A DNA stretch of 64,000 nucleotides from DASQUK01 sp963756425 (GCA_963756425.1 CAVWNW010000001.1:1-64000), one strand, 5' to 3'; shown: positions 31,401-40,341, counted from the stretch's first letter. Notes: generated from the sequence alone by a model not told the origin. Made by a program: numbers and translations.

Positions 31401-32972
31401 CTAGGCCTCCTGGGGGCCGAGGACGCCGGCCTCGACGACCCAGGCCCGCCCGGTGGTGACCGGGGCGTCGGGCTCGAGCACGGTGGGCACCTGCTGGTAG
31501 CTGGCGAGCAGCTGGTGGCGGTCGGCTTCGCAGCGCACGTAGCCCCGGTGGCGGGTGTCGGCCCAGCGCACGTGGGGGAGCGCCGAGATGAGCTGCTCGG
31601 CGACCTCGGCCAGCGCCGGATCGAAGCCGGAGCTGATCGACGTGCCGACCAGTTCCGTGCCCCGCACATCCGTGCTGGGCGTGGCGTCGGGGTTCTCGCC
31701 GACCAGGTCGCCGACGCCGGCGGCGTGGATGTCGCCGGTGATCACGATCGGGTTCTCGGTGCCGGCGGCGGCCAGTTGGTCGAGGACGCGGGCCCGGGCG
31801 GCGGCGTAGCCATCCCACTGGTCGAGGTTGTAGATGGTCCCGGCGAGGGGCATCGACGTCATGACGATCTGGTTGGCGAGCACGTCCCACGTGGCCCGGG
31901 ACTTGCGCAGGCTCCGGCCCAGCCAGGCCTCTTGGTCGGCGCCGAGCAGGGAGCGGTCCGTGGCCGTGCGTTCCGCGCACGACGCGCCGACGTCGTTGGA
32001 TCCACAGGGCTGGTCGCTGCGGTATTGACGGGTGTCCAGCACGTGGAACCTCGCCAGCCGCCCCCAGTCGACGGTTCGGTAGATCCGCAGGTCGGGGCCC
32101 GTCGGTGGGGGCAGTCGTACGGGCTGGTGCTCCCACCAGGCCTGGTACGCGGCGGCGCGCCGGGCCGCGAACCCGGGGGCCTCGGTGGGCACCTGCGGGA
32201 GGAGCCCCGCGTAGTTGTTCTCGACCTCGTGGTCGTCCCAGGTCACGACCCAGGGGCACGCGGCGTGGATCCCCTGCAGCGCCGGGTCGCCCTTGTAGAG
32301 GCCGTAGCGGTTGCGGTAGGCGTCCAGAGTCGTGATCTCGGGGCTGTTGTGCTGGCGGGGAGCGGCGGGGTTGGCCCCGCCCTCGTAGATGTAGTCGCCG
32401 AGATGGACCACGAGGTCGGGGTCCTCCTGAGGTGCGAAGGCCCACGCCGGCCAGAAGCCGTCCTGCCAGTTCTGGCACGACGCGAACAGGAAGCGCAGCC
32501 GATCCCCACGCCCGCGGGCCGGCGCCGTCCGGGTGCGGCCGACAGGGCTGACCTGGTCACCGACGCGGAAGCGGTAGAAGTACCGGGCGTCCGGGCGCAG
32601 GTGGCGGACGTCGACGTGGACCGAGTGCGCCCACCGCGGCGACGCCGTGGCGTGCCCGGCGCGCACCACATGCCGGAACCGGTCGTCGCGGGCCACCTCC
32701 CACCGGACCGGCACGTCGATCGGCGGCATCCCGCCTCCCGCCAGTGGCTCCGGGGCCAGCCGGGTCCACAGCACGACACCGCCGGGAATGGGATCGCCAG
32801 ACGCCACGCCCAGCGAGAACAGCCCATCGGGAAGGGCGGGTCCCGGGCGCCGGGGACCCGTGTGGCCGGGCTTGGCGGCCCCGACCAGGGGCAGCGCCAG
32901 CAGTGCGCCGCCCGCGCCGGTCAGGAAGCGCCGCCGCGTGACCCCGTCCGCTGGTCGTTGATGATCGGCCAT
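31401..32972 (-). CDS. Tat-exported PhoD-like alkaline phosphatase
   Basis: A 523-residue phosphodiesterase/phosphatase. The Tat signal TRRRFLTGAGGALLALPL is at residues ~12-30. The N-terminal Fn3-like domain (LGVASGDPIPGGVVLWTRL) is followed by the catalytic domain with metal ligands in FASCQNW, HLGDYIYEG, WDDHEVENNYAG and ITGDIHAAG, all intact. PhoD enzymes use iron and calcium and release phosphate from diesters or teichoic acid. The ATG at 32972 follows GGGGAGGGGACG. It is upstream of the two-component genes on the same strand. A related gene begins at 63145. Confidence 0.92.
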   Translation of the reverse strand: MADHQRPADGVTRRRFLTGAGGALLALPLVGAAKPGHTGPRRPGPALPDGLFSLGVASGDPIPGGVVLWTRLAPEPLAGGGMPPIDVPVRWEVARDDRFRHVVRAGHATASPRWAHSVHVDVRHLRPDARYFYRFRVGDQVSPVGRTRTAPARGRGDRLRFLFASCQNWQDGFWPAWAFAPQEDPDLVVHLGDYIYEGGANPAAPRQHNSPEITTLDAYRNRYGLYKGDPALQGIHAACPWVVTWDDHEVENNYAGLLPQVPTEAPGFAARRAAAYQAWWEHQPVRLPPPTGPDLRIYRTVDWGRLARFHVLDTRQYRSDQPCGSNDVGASCAERTATDRSLLGADQEAWLGRSLRKSRATWDVLANQIVMTSMPLAGTIYNLDQWDGYAAARARVLDQLAAAGTENPIVITGDIHAAGVGDLVGENPDATPSTDVRGTELVGTSISSGFDPALAEVAEQLISALPHVRWADTRHRGYVRCEADRHQLLASYQQVPTVLEPDAPVTTGRAWVVEAGVLGPQEA

Positions 32973-33088
32973 CGTCCCCTCCCCGCGATCGCACACCCCG
33001 GCTGGCCCCGGCGCGGCTACGGTAGCGAACGCCGCCGACCGGCAGCGGTGTCGGCCCGTGACGGGCGACTACGCGTTCGTGCGCGGAG

Positions 33089-33117
33089 TTTTCCCCGGTG
33101 AGGTGGCGCGCTAGCAT
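33089..33117 (+). promoter_or_regulatory. Promoter of the infA-rplQ operon
   Basis: TTTTCC (33089-33094) and TAGCAT (33112-33117) are spaced 17 bp. ATTCAGTCGGCTC follows, very like the rplC start region TAGTCGGCCC. The leader to infA would be about 70 nt. Confidence 0.5.
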
Positions 33118-33196
33118 ATTCAGTCGGCTCTCGGTGCCCTTCCGGCTGTCCAGGCGCGCCCGAGCCTCGGCACCAGCAGCACCACGAGGAGCAACC

Positions 33197-33421
33197 CTGC
33201 CGAAGTCCAAAGAAGACGCGATCGTGCTCGAGGGGACCGTTGTCGAGCCCCTCCCGAACGCCATGTTCCGGGTGGAGCTCGAGAACGGTCACAAGGTCCT
33301 GGCGCACATCTCGGGAAAGATGCGCATGCACTACATCCGCATCCTGCCGGGGGATCGCGTGCAGGTCGAGCTCACCCCCTACGACCTCAGCCGGGGTCGC
33401 ATCACCTATCGCTACAAGTGA
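33197..33421 (+). CDS. infA: Translation initiation factor IF-1, probable CTG start
   Basis: IF-1 is an OB-fold protein that blocks the 30S A site during initiation. The family start PKSKEDAI follows directly after a CTG codon at 33197, which itself follows GAGGAGCAACC. There is no ATG, GTG or TTG at that place. The next in-frame starts upstream are GTG at 33134 (a 21-residue unrelated extension) and 33098, which precedes the promoter. The 74-residue length from CTG fits the family (72-73). The protein core (GTVVEPLPNAMFRVELENGH ... RGRITYRYK) is intact. Confidence 0.9.
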   Translation: MPKSKEDAIVLEGTVVEPLPNAMFRVELENGHKVLAHISGKMRMHYIRILPGDRVQVELTPYDLSRGRITYRYK

Positions 33422-33432
33422 CGGGAACCGCC

Positions 33433-33546
<114 letters not shown>

Positions 33547-33559
33547 AAGGGACGATCGA

Positions 33560-33937
33560 ATGGCACGCATCGCCGGCGTCGACATCCCTCGCGAGAAGCG
33601 GCTCGAGATCTCGCTGACCTACATCTTCGGCATCGGCCGCACACGCTCCGCCGAGATCTGCCGGGAGCTGGACATCAGCCCCGACACCCGCGTGCGCGAC
33701 CTCACCGACGACGAGGTCGCCCGCATCCGCAACTACATCGAGACCACGTTCAAGGTCGAGGGTGACCTGCGGCGCGAGGTCCAGCAGGACATCAAGCGCA
33801 AGATGGAGATCGGCGCTTGGCAGGGCCTGCGGCACCGCAAGGGCCTGCCCGTGCGCGGCCAGCGCACCCAGACCAACGCCCGCACCCGCAAGGGGCCCAA
33901 GAAGACCGTCGCCGGCAAGAAGAAGGTCCGCAAGTAG
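33560..33937 (+). CDS. rpsM: 30S ribosomal protein S13
   Basis: S13 is in the 30S head and touches P-site tRNA and L5. The 125-residue product starts MARIAGVDIPREKRLEISLT and carries the signature LRHRKGLPVRGQRTQTNART. The ATG follows AGAAGGGACGATCGA. One base after the stop begins a micro-ORF that resembles the start of rpsK. Confidence 0.97.
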   Translation: MARIAGVDIPREKRLEISLTYIFGIGRTRSAEICRELDISPDTRVRDLTDDEVARIRNYIETTFKVEGDLRREVQQDIKRKMEIGAWQGLRHRKGLPVRGQRTQTNARTRKGPKKTVAGKKKVRK

Positions 33938-34003
33938 ATGGCCAATCCCAACTCCCCCGGGTGCCGTCGCCCCGGCCCCGAGCGCAAGCAGGTAGGAACG
34001 TAG
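33938..34003 (+). other. Micro-ORF: duplicated 5' end of rpsK
   Basis: A 21-codon frame, ATG at 33938, encodes MANPNSPGCRRPGPERKQV followed by two residues and TAG. The real S11 start just after it reads MAKPKSPGGRRPRRRERKN. The DNA is similar almost base for base over ~58 nt, so this is a tandem copy of the first codons of rpsK. The stop overlaps the rpsK GTG (TAGTG), and the copy supplies the AGGTAGGAACG that serves as rpsK ribosome site. It could act as a coupling leader or be a decaying duplication. Confidence 0.6.
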
Positions 34004-34404
34004 TGGCCAAGCCCAAGTCTCCCGGGGGCCGTCGCCCGCGCCGGCGTGAGCGCAAGAACGTCGGCCACGGCGTCGCGCACATCAAGAGCAGCTTCAACAA
34101 CACCATCATCACGTTCACCGACCAGGGCGGGAACGTGGTGTCATGGGCGTCGGCCGGCAACGTCGGCTTCAAGGGATCCCGCAAGTCCACCCCGTTCGCG
34201 GCCCAGATGGCCGCCGAGGCGGCCGCCCGCCGGGCGATGGAGCACGGCGTGCGCAAGGTCGACGTGCAGGTGAAGGGTCCCGGCTCGGGCCGCGAGACGG
34301 CCATCCGCTCGATCCAGAACGCCGGCATCGAGGTCACCGGCATCAAGGACGTAACCCCTGTCCCCCACAACGGCTGCCGCCCTCCCAAGCGGCGCCGCGT
34401 CTGA
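34003..34404 (+). CDS. rpsK: 30S ribosomal protein S11
   Basis: S11 lies on the platform near the E site and the Shine-Dalgarno helix. The 133-residue product starts GTG at 34003 and has the conserved SSFNNTIITFTDQGGNVVSW and VKGPGSGRETAIRS segments. The start overlaps the stop of the upstream micro-ORF by one base. Confidence 0.97.
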   Translation: MAKPKSPGGRRPRRRERKNVGHGVAHIKSSFNNTIITFTDQGGNVVSWASAGNVGFKGSRKSTPFAAQMAAEAAARRAMEHGVRKVDVQVKGPGSGRETAIRSIQNAGIEVTGIKDVTPVPHNGCRPPKRRRV

Positions 34405-34416
34405 GGTAGCTGCGCG

Positions 34417-35031
<615 letters not shown>

Positions 35032-35064
35032 TCCCCCCCGAAAGCCATCAGGGAGCCTCCCGCC

Positions 35065-36003
35065 ATGCTGGTCATGCAGCGCCCAACTGTCGAGCCGATC
35101 GCCGAGGAAGAGGGGAACCGCCAGCGGTTCGCCATCGGTCCTCTCGATCCCGGCTTCGGCCACACCCTCGGCAACTCGCTGCGGCGCACGCTTCTGTCGT
35201 CGATCCCCGGCGCCGCCATCACCCAGGTCCGCTTCGACGACGCCCTGCACGAGTTCGACACCATCCCCGGTGTCGTCGAGGACGTCACCGACATCATCCT
35301 CAACCTCAAGGACATCGTGCTGGTCAGCCACGCCGACGAGCCGGTGACACTCCGCCTCGACATGCGCGGCCCCGCCGACCTCACCGCAGGCGACATCCAG
35401 CTCACCTCCGACGTCGAGATCCTCAACCCCGAGCTGCACCTGGCCACGCTCAACAAGTCCGGGCGGATCGCGGTCGACATCACCGTCGACAAGGGCCGGG
35501 GCTACCGCTCGGCCGAGGCCAACAAGGCGTCGGAGACGATCGGCGTGATCCCCGTCGACTCGATCTTCGCCCCGGTGCGCCGGGTGTCGTTCGACGTCGA
35601 GCCCACCCGTGTGGAGCAGTCCACCGAATACGACCGCCTGGTCATCGACATCGAGACCGACGGCTCCATCTCGCCGCGCGACGCCCTGGCCTCGGCTGGT
35701 GACACGCTGCGGTCGTTGGTGTCGCTCGTCGCCGAGATGAGCGACGAGCCCCAGGGCCTCGAGCTCGGCGAGCTGGCCGTCACGAGCGCCGGGTCGCCCG
35801 ACCTCGATCTGCCGATCGAGGACCTCGACCTGTCGGAGCGTCCCCGCAACTGCCTCAAGCGGGCCCAGGTGAACACCGTCGGCGAGCTGGTCCAGAAGAC
35901 CGAGGACGACCTGCTGGCCATCACCAACTTCGGGCAGAAGTCGCTCGACGAGGTGATCGCGAAGCTCGACGAGCGCGGCCTGTCGCTGCACACGAAGGAT
36001 TGA
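35065..36003 (+). CDS. rpoA: RNA polymerase alpha subunit
   Basis: Alpha is the assembly platform of RNA polymerase, with a C-terminal domain that binds UP elements and activators. The 312-residue product has the N-terminal dimerisation part (GFGHTLGNSLRRTLLSSIPG) and the C-terminal domain (LSERPRNCLKRAQVNTVGEL ... NFGQKSLDEVIAKL). The ATG at 35065 follows GGGAGCCTCCCGCC. A second ATG lies two codons later (MQRPT). Length and domain order are typical. Confidence 0.97.
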   Translation: MLVMQRPTVEPIAEEEGNRQRFAIGPLDPGFGHTLGNSLRRTLLSSIPGAAITQVRFDDALHEFDTIPGVVEDVTDIILNLKDIVLVSHADEPVTLRLDMRGPADLTAGDIQLTSDVEILNPELHLATLNKSGRIAVDITVDKGRGYRSAEANKASETIGVIPVDSIFAPVRRVSFDVEPTRVEQSTEYDRLVIDIETDGSISPRDALASAGDTLRSLVSLVAEMSDEPQGLELGELAVTSAGSPDLDLPIEDLDLSERPRNCLKRAQVNTVGELVQKTEDDLLAITNFGQKSLDEVIAKLDERGLSLHTKD

Positions 36004-36029
36004 TGACTCCTGATTGCGCGGAGAACGCC

Positions 36030-36089
36030 ATGACAGACAACCCGAGAGTGCCAACCCGGCGTGCCGCCGGCGGAATCAGAGGTCACTAG
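36030..36089 (+). other. Possible 19-codon ORF before rplQ
   Basis: ATG at 36030, preceded by CGGAGAACGCC, opens a 19-codon basic frame (MTDNPRVPTRRAAGGIRGH) that stops 7 nt before the rplQ ATG. It has a better ribosome site than rplQ itself, so it might couple translation into rplQ; it may also be chance. Confidence 0.25.
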
Positions 36090-36096
36090 GGCTCCC

Positions 36097-36468
36097 ATGC
36101 CTGCCACCCCACGCAAGGGCCGCCGCTTCGGCGGCGGTGCCTCCCACGAGCGCCTGATGATGGCCAACCTGGCGGCCAGCTTGTTCGCCGCCGAGGGCAT
36201 CGTCACCACCGAGGCCAAGGCGAAGGCCCTGCGGCCCATCGCCGAGAAGCTCATCACGAAGGCCCGCAAGGCGGACGCCGATCCCGAGGTCAAGCTGCAC
36301 CAGATCCGCCAGGTGGTGTCGTACCTGGGCGACCGGGAGATGACCCACAAGCTCTTCACCGAGATCGGGCCCCGCTACGCCGACCGCAACGGCGGCTACA
36401 CGCGGATCCTCAAGCTCGGCCCCCGCCAGGGCGACAACGCCCCCATGGCCAGGATCGAGCTCGTGTAG
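36097..36468 (+). CDS. rplQ: 50S ribosomal protein L17
   Basis: L17 is at the tunnel exit side of the 50S subunit. The 123-residue product from ATG 36097 starts MPATPRKGRRFGGGASHERL, the family start; an in-frame GTG at 36061 adds 12 residues with no similarity. The signature region (TTEAKAKALRPIAEKLIT) is intact. Last gene of the alpha operon, followed by a strong hairpin. Confidence 0.97.
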   Translation: MPATPRKGRRFGGGASHERLMMANLAASLFAAEGIVTTEAKAKALRPIAEKLITKARKADADPEVKLHQIRQVVSYLGDREMTHKLFTEIGPRYADRNGGYTRILKLGPRQGDNAPMARIELV

Positions 36469-36471
36469 TTT

Positions 36472-36498
36472 CGGCTCGAAACCGGAGGTTTCGAGCCG
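36472..36498 (+). terminator. Terminator hairpin after rplQ
   Basis: CGGCTCGAAAC and GTTTCGAGCCG form a perfect 11-bp stem around the loop CGGAG, 3 nt after the rplQ stop. No long T-run follows, as is usual in high-GC actinobacteria. Confidence 0.7.
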
Positions 36499-36566
36499 AG
36501 TCCATGGCAGCGCCTGCGGCGCTTCGTTTGTCAGTCGATCGCCCGGCGGAGCCGGATCGATCGACG

Positions 36567-36599
36567 GTGAGGGGGGACGCCGGAGGCCTCCCCCCTCAC
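36567..36599 (+). terminator. Second hairpin in the rplQ-truA gap
   Basis: GTGAGGGGGGA and TCCCCCCTCAC form a perfect 11-bp stem with an 11-nt loop. It lies 20 nt before truA, so it could be a back-up terminator or a leader structure of truA. The 151-bp gap holds no gene. Confidence 0.5.
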
Positions 36600-36619
36600 A
36601 CTCCCCCCTGCTGCCTCGC

Positions 36620-37426
36620 ATGACGCTGTTCGACTCATCCGAGGAGTCAGCGGCCCTTCACGGGCCGCTGGTGCGCGTCCGGATGACCGTCGCCTACGAC
36701 GGTTCGGGCTTCCACGGGTTCGCCCCCAACCCGGGCGTCCGCACGGTCGGGGGCACGCTGGGGGAAGCCATCCGGAAGGTCACCCGTTCCCCGGTCGAGC
36801 TCACGTGCGCCGGCCGGACGGATACGGGCGTGCACGCCTGGGGCCAGGTGGTCAGCTTCGACCTGCCGGCCGACCGGCTCGACCCGGGGCCGCTCGCCCG
36901 CTCGCTCAACCGCCTCCTGTCACCGGCCATCGTCGTGCGCGACGTGGGCTCCGCCCCCGACGACTTCGACGCCCGGCGCTCGGCAGTGGGCCGCACCTAC
37001 CGGTACACCGTCGTCAACCGGCCAGTGCCCGACCCCTTCCTCGCCCGGGTTGCGTGGCACGTCACCGAGCCCCTGGCGGTCGAGTTGCTGCGGCTGGGCT
37101 GCGACCCGCTGGTGGGCGAGCATGACTTCTCGGCGTTCTGCCGCAAGCCCCGCCAGCGCGGTGGGGGCGCGGATGCCTCGCTCGTCCGCCACGTGAGCCG
37201 CGCGGGCTGGACCGACATGAGCGACGGGGTGTTGCGCTTCGAGATCGAGGCCAACGCCTTCTGCCACCAGATGATCCGGAGCGTCGTCGGCACCCTGGTG
37301 GACGTGGGCCTGGGCCGCAAGCACGCCGGCGATCTGCTCGGCATCCTCGCGGGCCGGGATCGGTCGAGGGCGTCGACGCTCGCACCCCCGCAGGGGCTGT
37401 GCCTGTGGTCGGTGGCGTACGGGTAA
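36620..37426 (+). CDS. truA: tRNA pseudouridine synthase A
   Basis: TruA makes pseudouridine 38-40 in the anticodon stem-loop of many tRNAs. The 268-residue product has YDGSGFHGF and the catalytic Asp in CAGRTDTGVHA (residues ~54-64), then the RTYRY and EIEANAFCHQMIRSVVGTL segments. The ATG at 36620 is used here; the conserved part begins 20 residues later (VRMTVAYDG). It normally precedes rplM directly in actinobacteria, but here about 9 kb of other genes intervene. Confidence 0.95.
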   Translation: MTLFDSSEESAALHGPLVRVRMTVAYDGSGFHGFAPNPGVRTVGGTLGEAIRKVTRSPVELTCAGRTDTGVHAWGQVVSFDLPADRLDPGPLARSLNRLLSPAIVVRDVGSAPDDFDARRSAVGRTYRYTVVNRPVPDPFLARVAWHVTEPLAVELLRLGCDPLVGEHDFSAFCRKPRQRGGGADASLVRHVSRAGWTDMSDGVLRFEIEANAFCHQMIRSVVGTLVDVGLGRKHAGDLLGILAGRDRSRASTLAPPQGLCLWSVAYG

Positions 37427-37465
37427 TCTCGCCCCGTCCTGACCGAGCGTGATCCTCGGGCCGCA

Positions 37466-38299
37466 GTGGGCGGCGCAAGGCTATGCGTCGCGACCGCGCT
37501 TGCGGCGGTGCTGCTCGTCGGCCCCGGTTGCGGCGACGCGACCAAGATCGCCGAGAACACGTTCGAGCCGGCGTCACCCGGCACCGTCGTGGTTGCCACG
37601 TCGTTGCCCTCGCCGGGGTTCTGGGAGGGCGACGACGTCGCCACGCTCGACGGGGGGTTCGAGTGGGGACTGGCACGCGCCCTCGCCGACGAGCTCGGGC
37701 TCCGGGTGTCGTTCCGCGACGTGCCGTTCCCCGACATCGTCGCGGGTGAGCTCCACGGCGCCGACGTCGCGCTTGCCCAGGTGAGCATCACCGACGAGCG
37801 GGAGGACCGGGTCGAGTTCTCGGTCACGTACTTCGACAGCGCCCCCGCCGTCCTCGCCACCGGCGATGCCGACGACATCCACGACCTCGCGACTGCCAGG
37901 GACCGGAGCTGGGTGGTGGAGCGGGCGACAACCGAAGCGGCCTTCGTCGGCGATGTCATCCGGCCGGACAAGCCGGTCGCGACCGTGGACGACGAAGGGG
38001 AAGCGATCGAGGCCGTGACGGCCGGCGACGCCGACGCCGCACTCCTGGACCTGCCGGTGGCCCTCGTGATCGCCGCCCAGGTCCCCGGCCTAGAGGTGAA
38101 CGCCCGCTTCGATGATCCCGAGCGCTACGGCGTCGTCCTGCCCGAGGACTCGCCCGACATGAACCGCCGGGCCATCGACAAGGCGCTCCGCGGGCTCCTT
38201 GCCGACGGCACCGTCGACGACCTCGCGGACCGCTGGTTGCAGCCGGTCTTCGCATCGGACCCCGACGACATCCCGGTGATCGAGACCGAGACCTCCTGA
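37466..38299 (+). CDS. Family 3 solute-binding lipoprotein
   Basis: The 277-residue product begins with a signal peptide ending in the lipobox VGPGC, so it is anchored outside the membrane. The rest matches an amino-acid-type periplasmic binding protein: TLDGGFEWGLARALADELG, DVALAQVSITDEREDRVEFS and GDADAALLDLPVAL. No ABC permease or ATPase gene is adjacent, so it is either an orphan receptor or works with a distant transporter. The GTG start at 37466 gives a complete signal peptide. TAATCT about 35 nt upstream may be its -10. Confidence 0.85.
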   Translation: MGGARLCVATALAAVLLVGPGCGDATKIAENTFEPASPGTVVVATSLPSPGFWEGDDVATLDGGFEWGLARALADELGLRVSFRDVPFPDIVAGELHGADVALAQVSITDEREDRVEFSVTYFDSAPAVLATGDADDIHDLATARDRSWVVERATTEAAFVGDVIRPDKPVATVDDEGEAIEAVTAGDADAALLDLPVALVIAAQVPGLEVNARFDDPERYGVVLPEDSPDMNRRAIDKALRGLLADGTVDDLADRWLQPVFASDPDDIPVIETETS

Positions 38300-38312
38300 C
38301 GCGAGAACCCAC

Positions 38313-39662
38313 GTGGACCTGCTGAACCTGAACGCGCCCTCCGGCACCGCGTGGGAGCTGTTCATCGCCGCCGCGGTGATCGTCGTCGGACCGCTGATCG
38401 TCGAGCGCTTCCGCACCCCCGGCATGATCGGGCTCCTGCTCGGTGGCCTCGTGATCGGGCCCAACGTCCTGGGCGTCGTGCCCCGTGAGGGTGGCGTGGT
38501 GCACGAGTTCGGCGACGTCGGGTTGCTCTACCTCATGTTCCTGGCCGGGCTCGAGCTCGACCTGAACATCTTTGCCCGGCACCGTCGCCATGCCGTCGCG
38601 TTCGCCGGGATCACGTTCGCGGGTCCAGCCGCGCTCGGCATCGCCGCGGGGCTCGGCCTCGGCTACGAGGTCGACGCCGCCATCCTGCTGGGTTCCCTGT
38701 GCGCGTCGCACACGTTGGTCACGTACCCGATCGTCCGTCGGTTCGGGCTCTCGACCAACCCGGCCGTGGCCGTGGCGGTCGGGGCGACGGTGATGACCGA
38801 CACTCTGGCGCTGATCGTGCTCGCGGTCATCGCGGGGCGGACCACCGGCGACGCTGGCGGCGCCGAGCTGGCGGCGCAGGTCGTTCTGGGCCTGGGCATC
38901 CTGGTCACGTTCTGCTTCGTGCTGCTCCCGCCGCTGACGCGCTGGTACTTCACCACCATCGGGCGCCAGAGGGTGTTGCGCTACACGTACGCCGTCGGCG
39001 TCCTGCTGGGCGGAGCGACCCTCGCAGAATCGCTCGGGATCGAGCCGATCGTGGGTGCGTTCTTCACCGGTCTTGCCATCAACCGCCTCGTGCCCAACGA
39101 GGGCGAGTTCATGGAGCACATCGAGTTCTTCGGGTCGGCCCTGCTCATCCCCATCTTCCTGGTGTCGGTCGGCACGATCATCGATCCGCGAGTTCTCCTC
39201 GAGCTGGGCACGCTCGGGATCGCGCTGGCGCTCATCGGCGCCTGTGTAGGTGGCAAGCTGCTGGCGTCCCTGGTGTCCGGACCGGCGTTCGGGTACACCC
39301 GCAACGAGGTCGGCGTCGTCTTCTCGCTGACCGTGCCGCAGGCGGCCGCGACGCTGGCGGCGACGCTCGTCGGGCTGCGCATCGGCCTCTTCGACGAGAG
39401 CACCGTCAACGCGGTGATGGTGCTCATCGCCGTGAGCCTGATCGTGGCCTCGGCGGCGGCCACGTTCTTCGGCGCCCGCGTCCCTCGGCCTTCCGTCGAC
39501 GCCAGCCGCCTGGCGCGGTCTGTGCTCGTCGAGGTCGATCCCACCGAACCGGACGACCGTGCGGTGGGAATAGCCGCGCGCCTCGCGCGGGTCGACGGCG
39601 GGGTGATCCGGCCGGTGGTCGTCGTCGGCGACGGCGCCGCGCGCCCCGTCCCGCTGAGCTAG
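38313..39662 (+). CDS. CPA2-family cation:proton antiporter, membrane part
   Basis: A 449-residue membrane protein of the Kef/NapA type with about 12 membrane segments. Conserved pieces are RTPGMIGLLLGGLVIGP, FLAGLELDLN and the paired polar region VTYPIVRRFG / TDTLALIVLAV. It exchanges monovalent cations for protons. The frame ends at TAG 39660, but a different frame immediately after continues with a soluble stress-protein-like domain, so the protein appears cut by a one-base shift (frame 0 to -1) around 39640-39660. The GTG start at 38313 lies 13 nt after the preceding gene. Confidence 0.85.
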   Translation: MDLLNLNAPSGTAWELFIAAAVIVVGPLIVERFRTPGMIGLLLGGLVIGPNVLGVVPREGGVVHEFGDVGLLYLMFLAGLELDLNIFARHRRHAVAFAGITFAGPAALGIAAGLGLGYEVDAAILLGSLCASHTLVTYPIVRRFGLSTNPAVAVAVGATVMTDTLALIVLAVIAGRTTGDAGGAELAAQVVLGLGILVTFCFVLLPPLTRWYFTTIGRQRVLRYTYAVGVLLGGATLAESLGIEPIVGAFFTGLAINRLVPNEGEFMEHIEFFGSALLIPIFLVSVGTIIDPRVLLELGTLGIALALIGACVGGKLLASLVSGPAFGYTRNEVGVVFSLTVPQAAATLAATLVGLRIGLFDESTVNAVMVLIAVSLIVASAAATFFGARVPRPSVDASRLARSVLVEVDPTEPDDRAVGIAARLARVDGGVIRPVVVVGDGAARPVPLS

Positions 39663-39676
39663 AGCGGCTCGACGCG

Positions 39677-40279
39677 GTGGTGGGGCGCACCGGCTTCGAT
39701 GCCGACGTGGAGGTCAGGCACGACCGCTCGAAGCCGGACGGGATCCTGCACGCCCAGGCCTCGTACGACAGCTCGCTGGTCGTTCTCACCGCGACGGCCG
39801 ACAACTGGCTCCCGACCCTCAGCGGGTCGTCCCACAGCCTGGTGCGCTCGCTCGACGTGCCCGTGGCGTTCGTGCACCCAGGCTCGGCCAGGGCGACGCG
39901 GGTGGTGCTGGTGCTCGGACCCAACCAGGCGCGTCGCCCTCGAACGTCGACGCGGCTGGCGGTCGAGGTCGCGGCGCGCCTGCAGCGATCTGGCCTGCCG
40001 ATCGTGGTGGTGCTAGGGGGCCTGGTCGAGCCCGGGCTCCTCGACGCCCTGGGCGCGGTCGAGTGCATCGCGGCCGACGGCCCGACGTGGGTGGCGACGG
40101 AGGTCCGCCCCTCCGACGAGGTCGTGGTCCCGGGGGGCCGCAGCGACAACTCGATCACATCCCGCACCGCGAAGGTTTCGGGCGACCGGGGCGCCACCGT
40201 GGTGGCGGTGGTGAGCAGCGAGTCGATCGGCATGACGGTCGACGCCGTCGACACGCTCGGGATCGTGCCCGTGTCGTGA
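39677..40279 (+). pseudogene. Detached C-terminal UspA-like domain of the antiporter
   Basis: The frame open across 39653-40279 encodes about 200 residues resembling a nucleotide-binding universal-stress domain. Visible pieces are AQASYDSSLVVLTATADNWL, HSLVRSLDVPVAFVHPG and a second half beginning TRVVLVLGPNQARR. Such domains are often fused to CPA2 antiporters. It has no signal or ribosome site of its own; the first possible start is GTG 39677. Either one gene is broken by an indel, or the assembly has an error, or the ribosome shifts -1. No convincing slippery heptamer was found. Confidence 0.6.
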
Positions 40280-40341
40280 GTGCTTGCGCTTCGGCGGGCT
40301 GTCAGGTACTGCCTGCACACGACGACCAACGGAGGCGGATC

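Noticed and set aside
33098..33196. Longer IF-1 starting at GTG 33098 or 33134
   Set aside because: The first start precedes the promoter -10; the second adds an Arg/Ala stretch unlike any IF-1.
39640..39665. A programmed -1 slippery site in the antiporter
   Set aside because: No X-XXY-YYZ heptamer or clear downstream structure was found, so an indel or assembly error is at least as likely.
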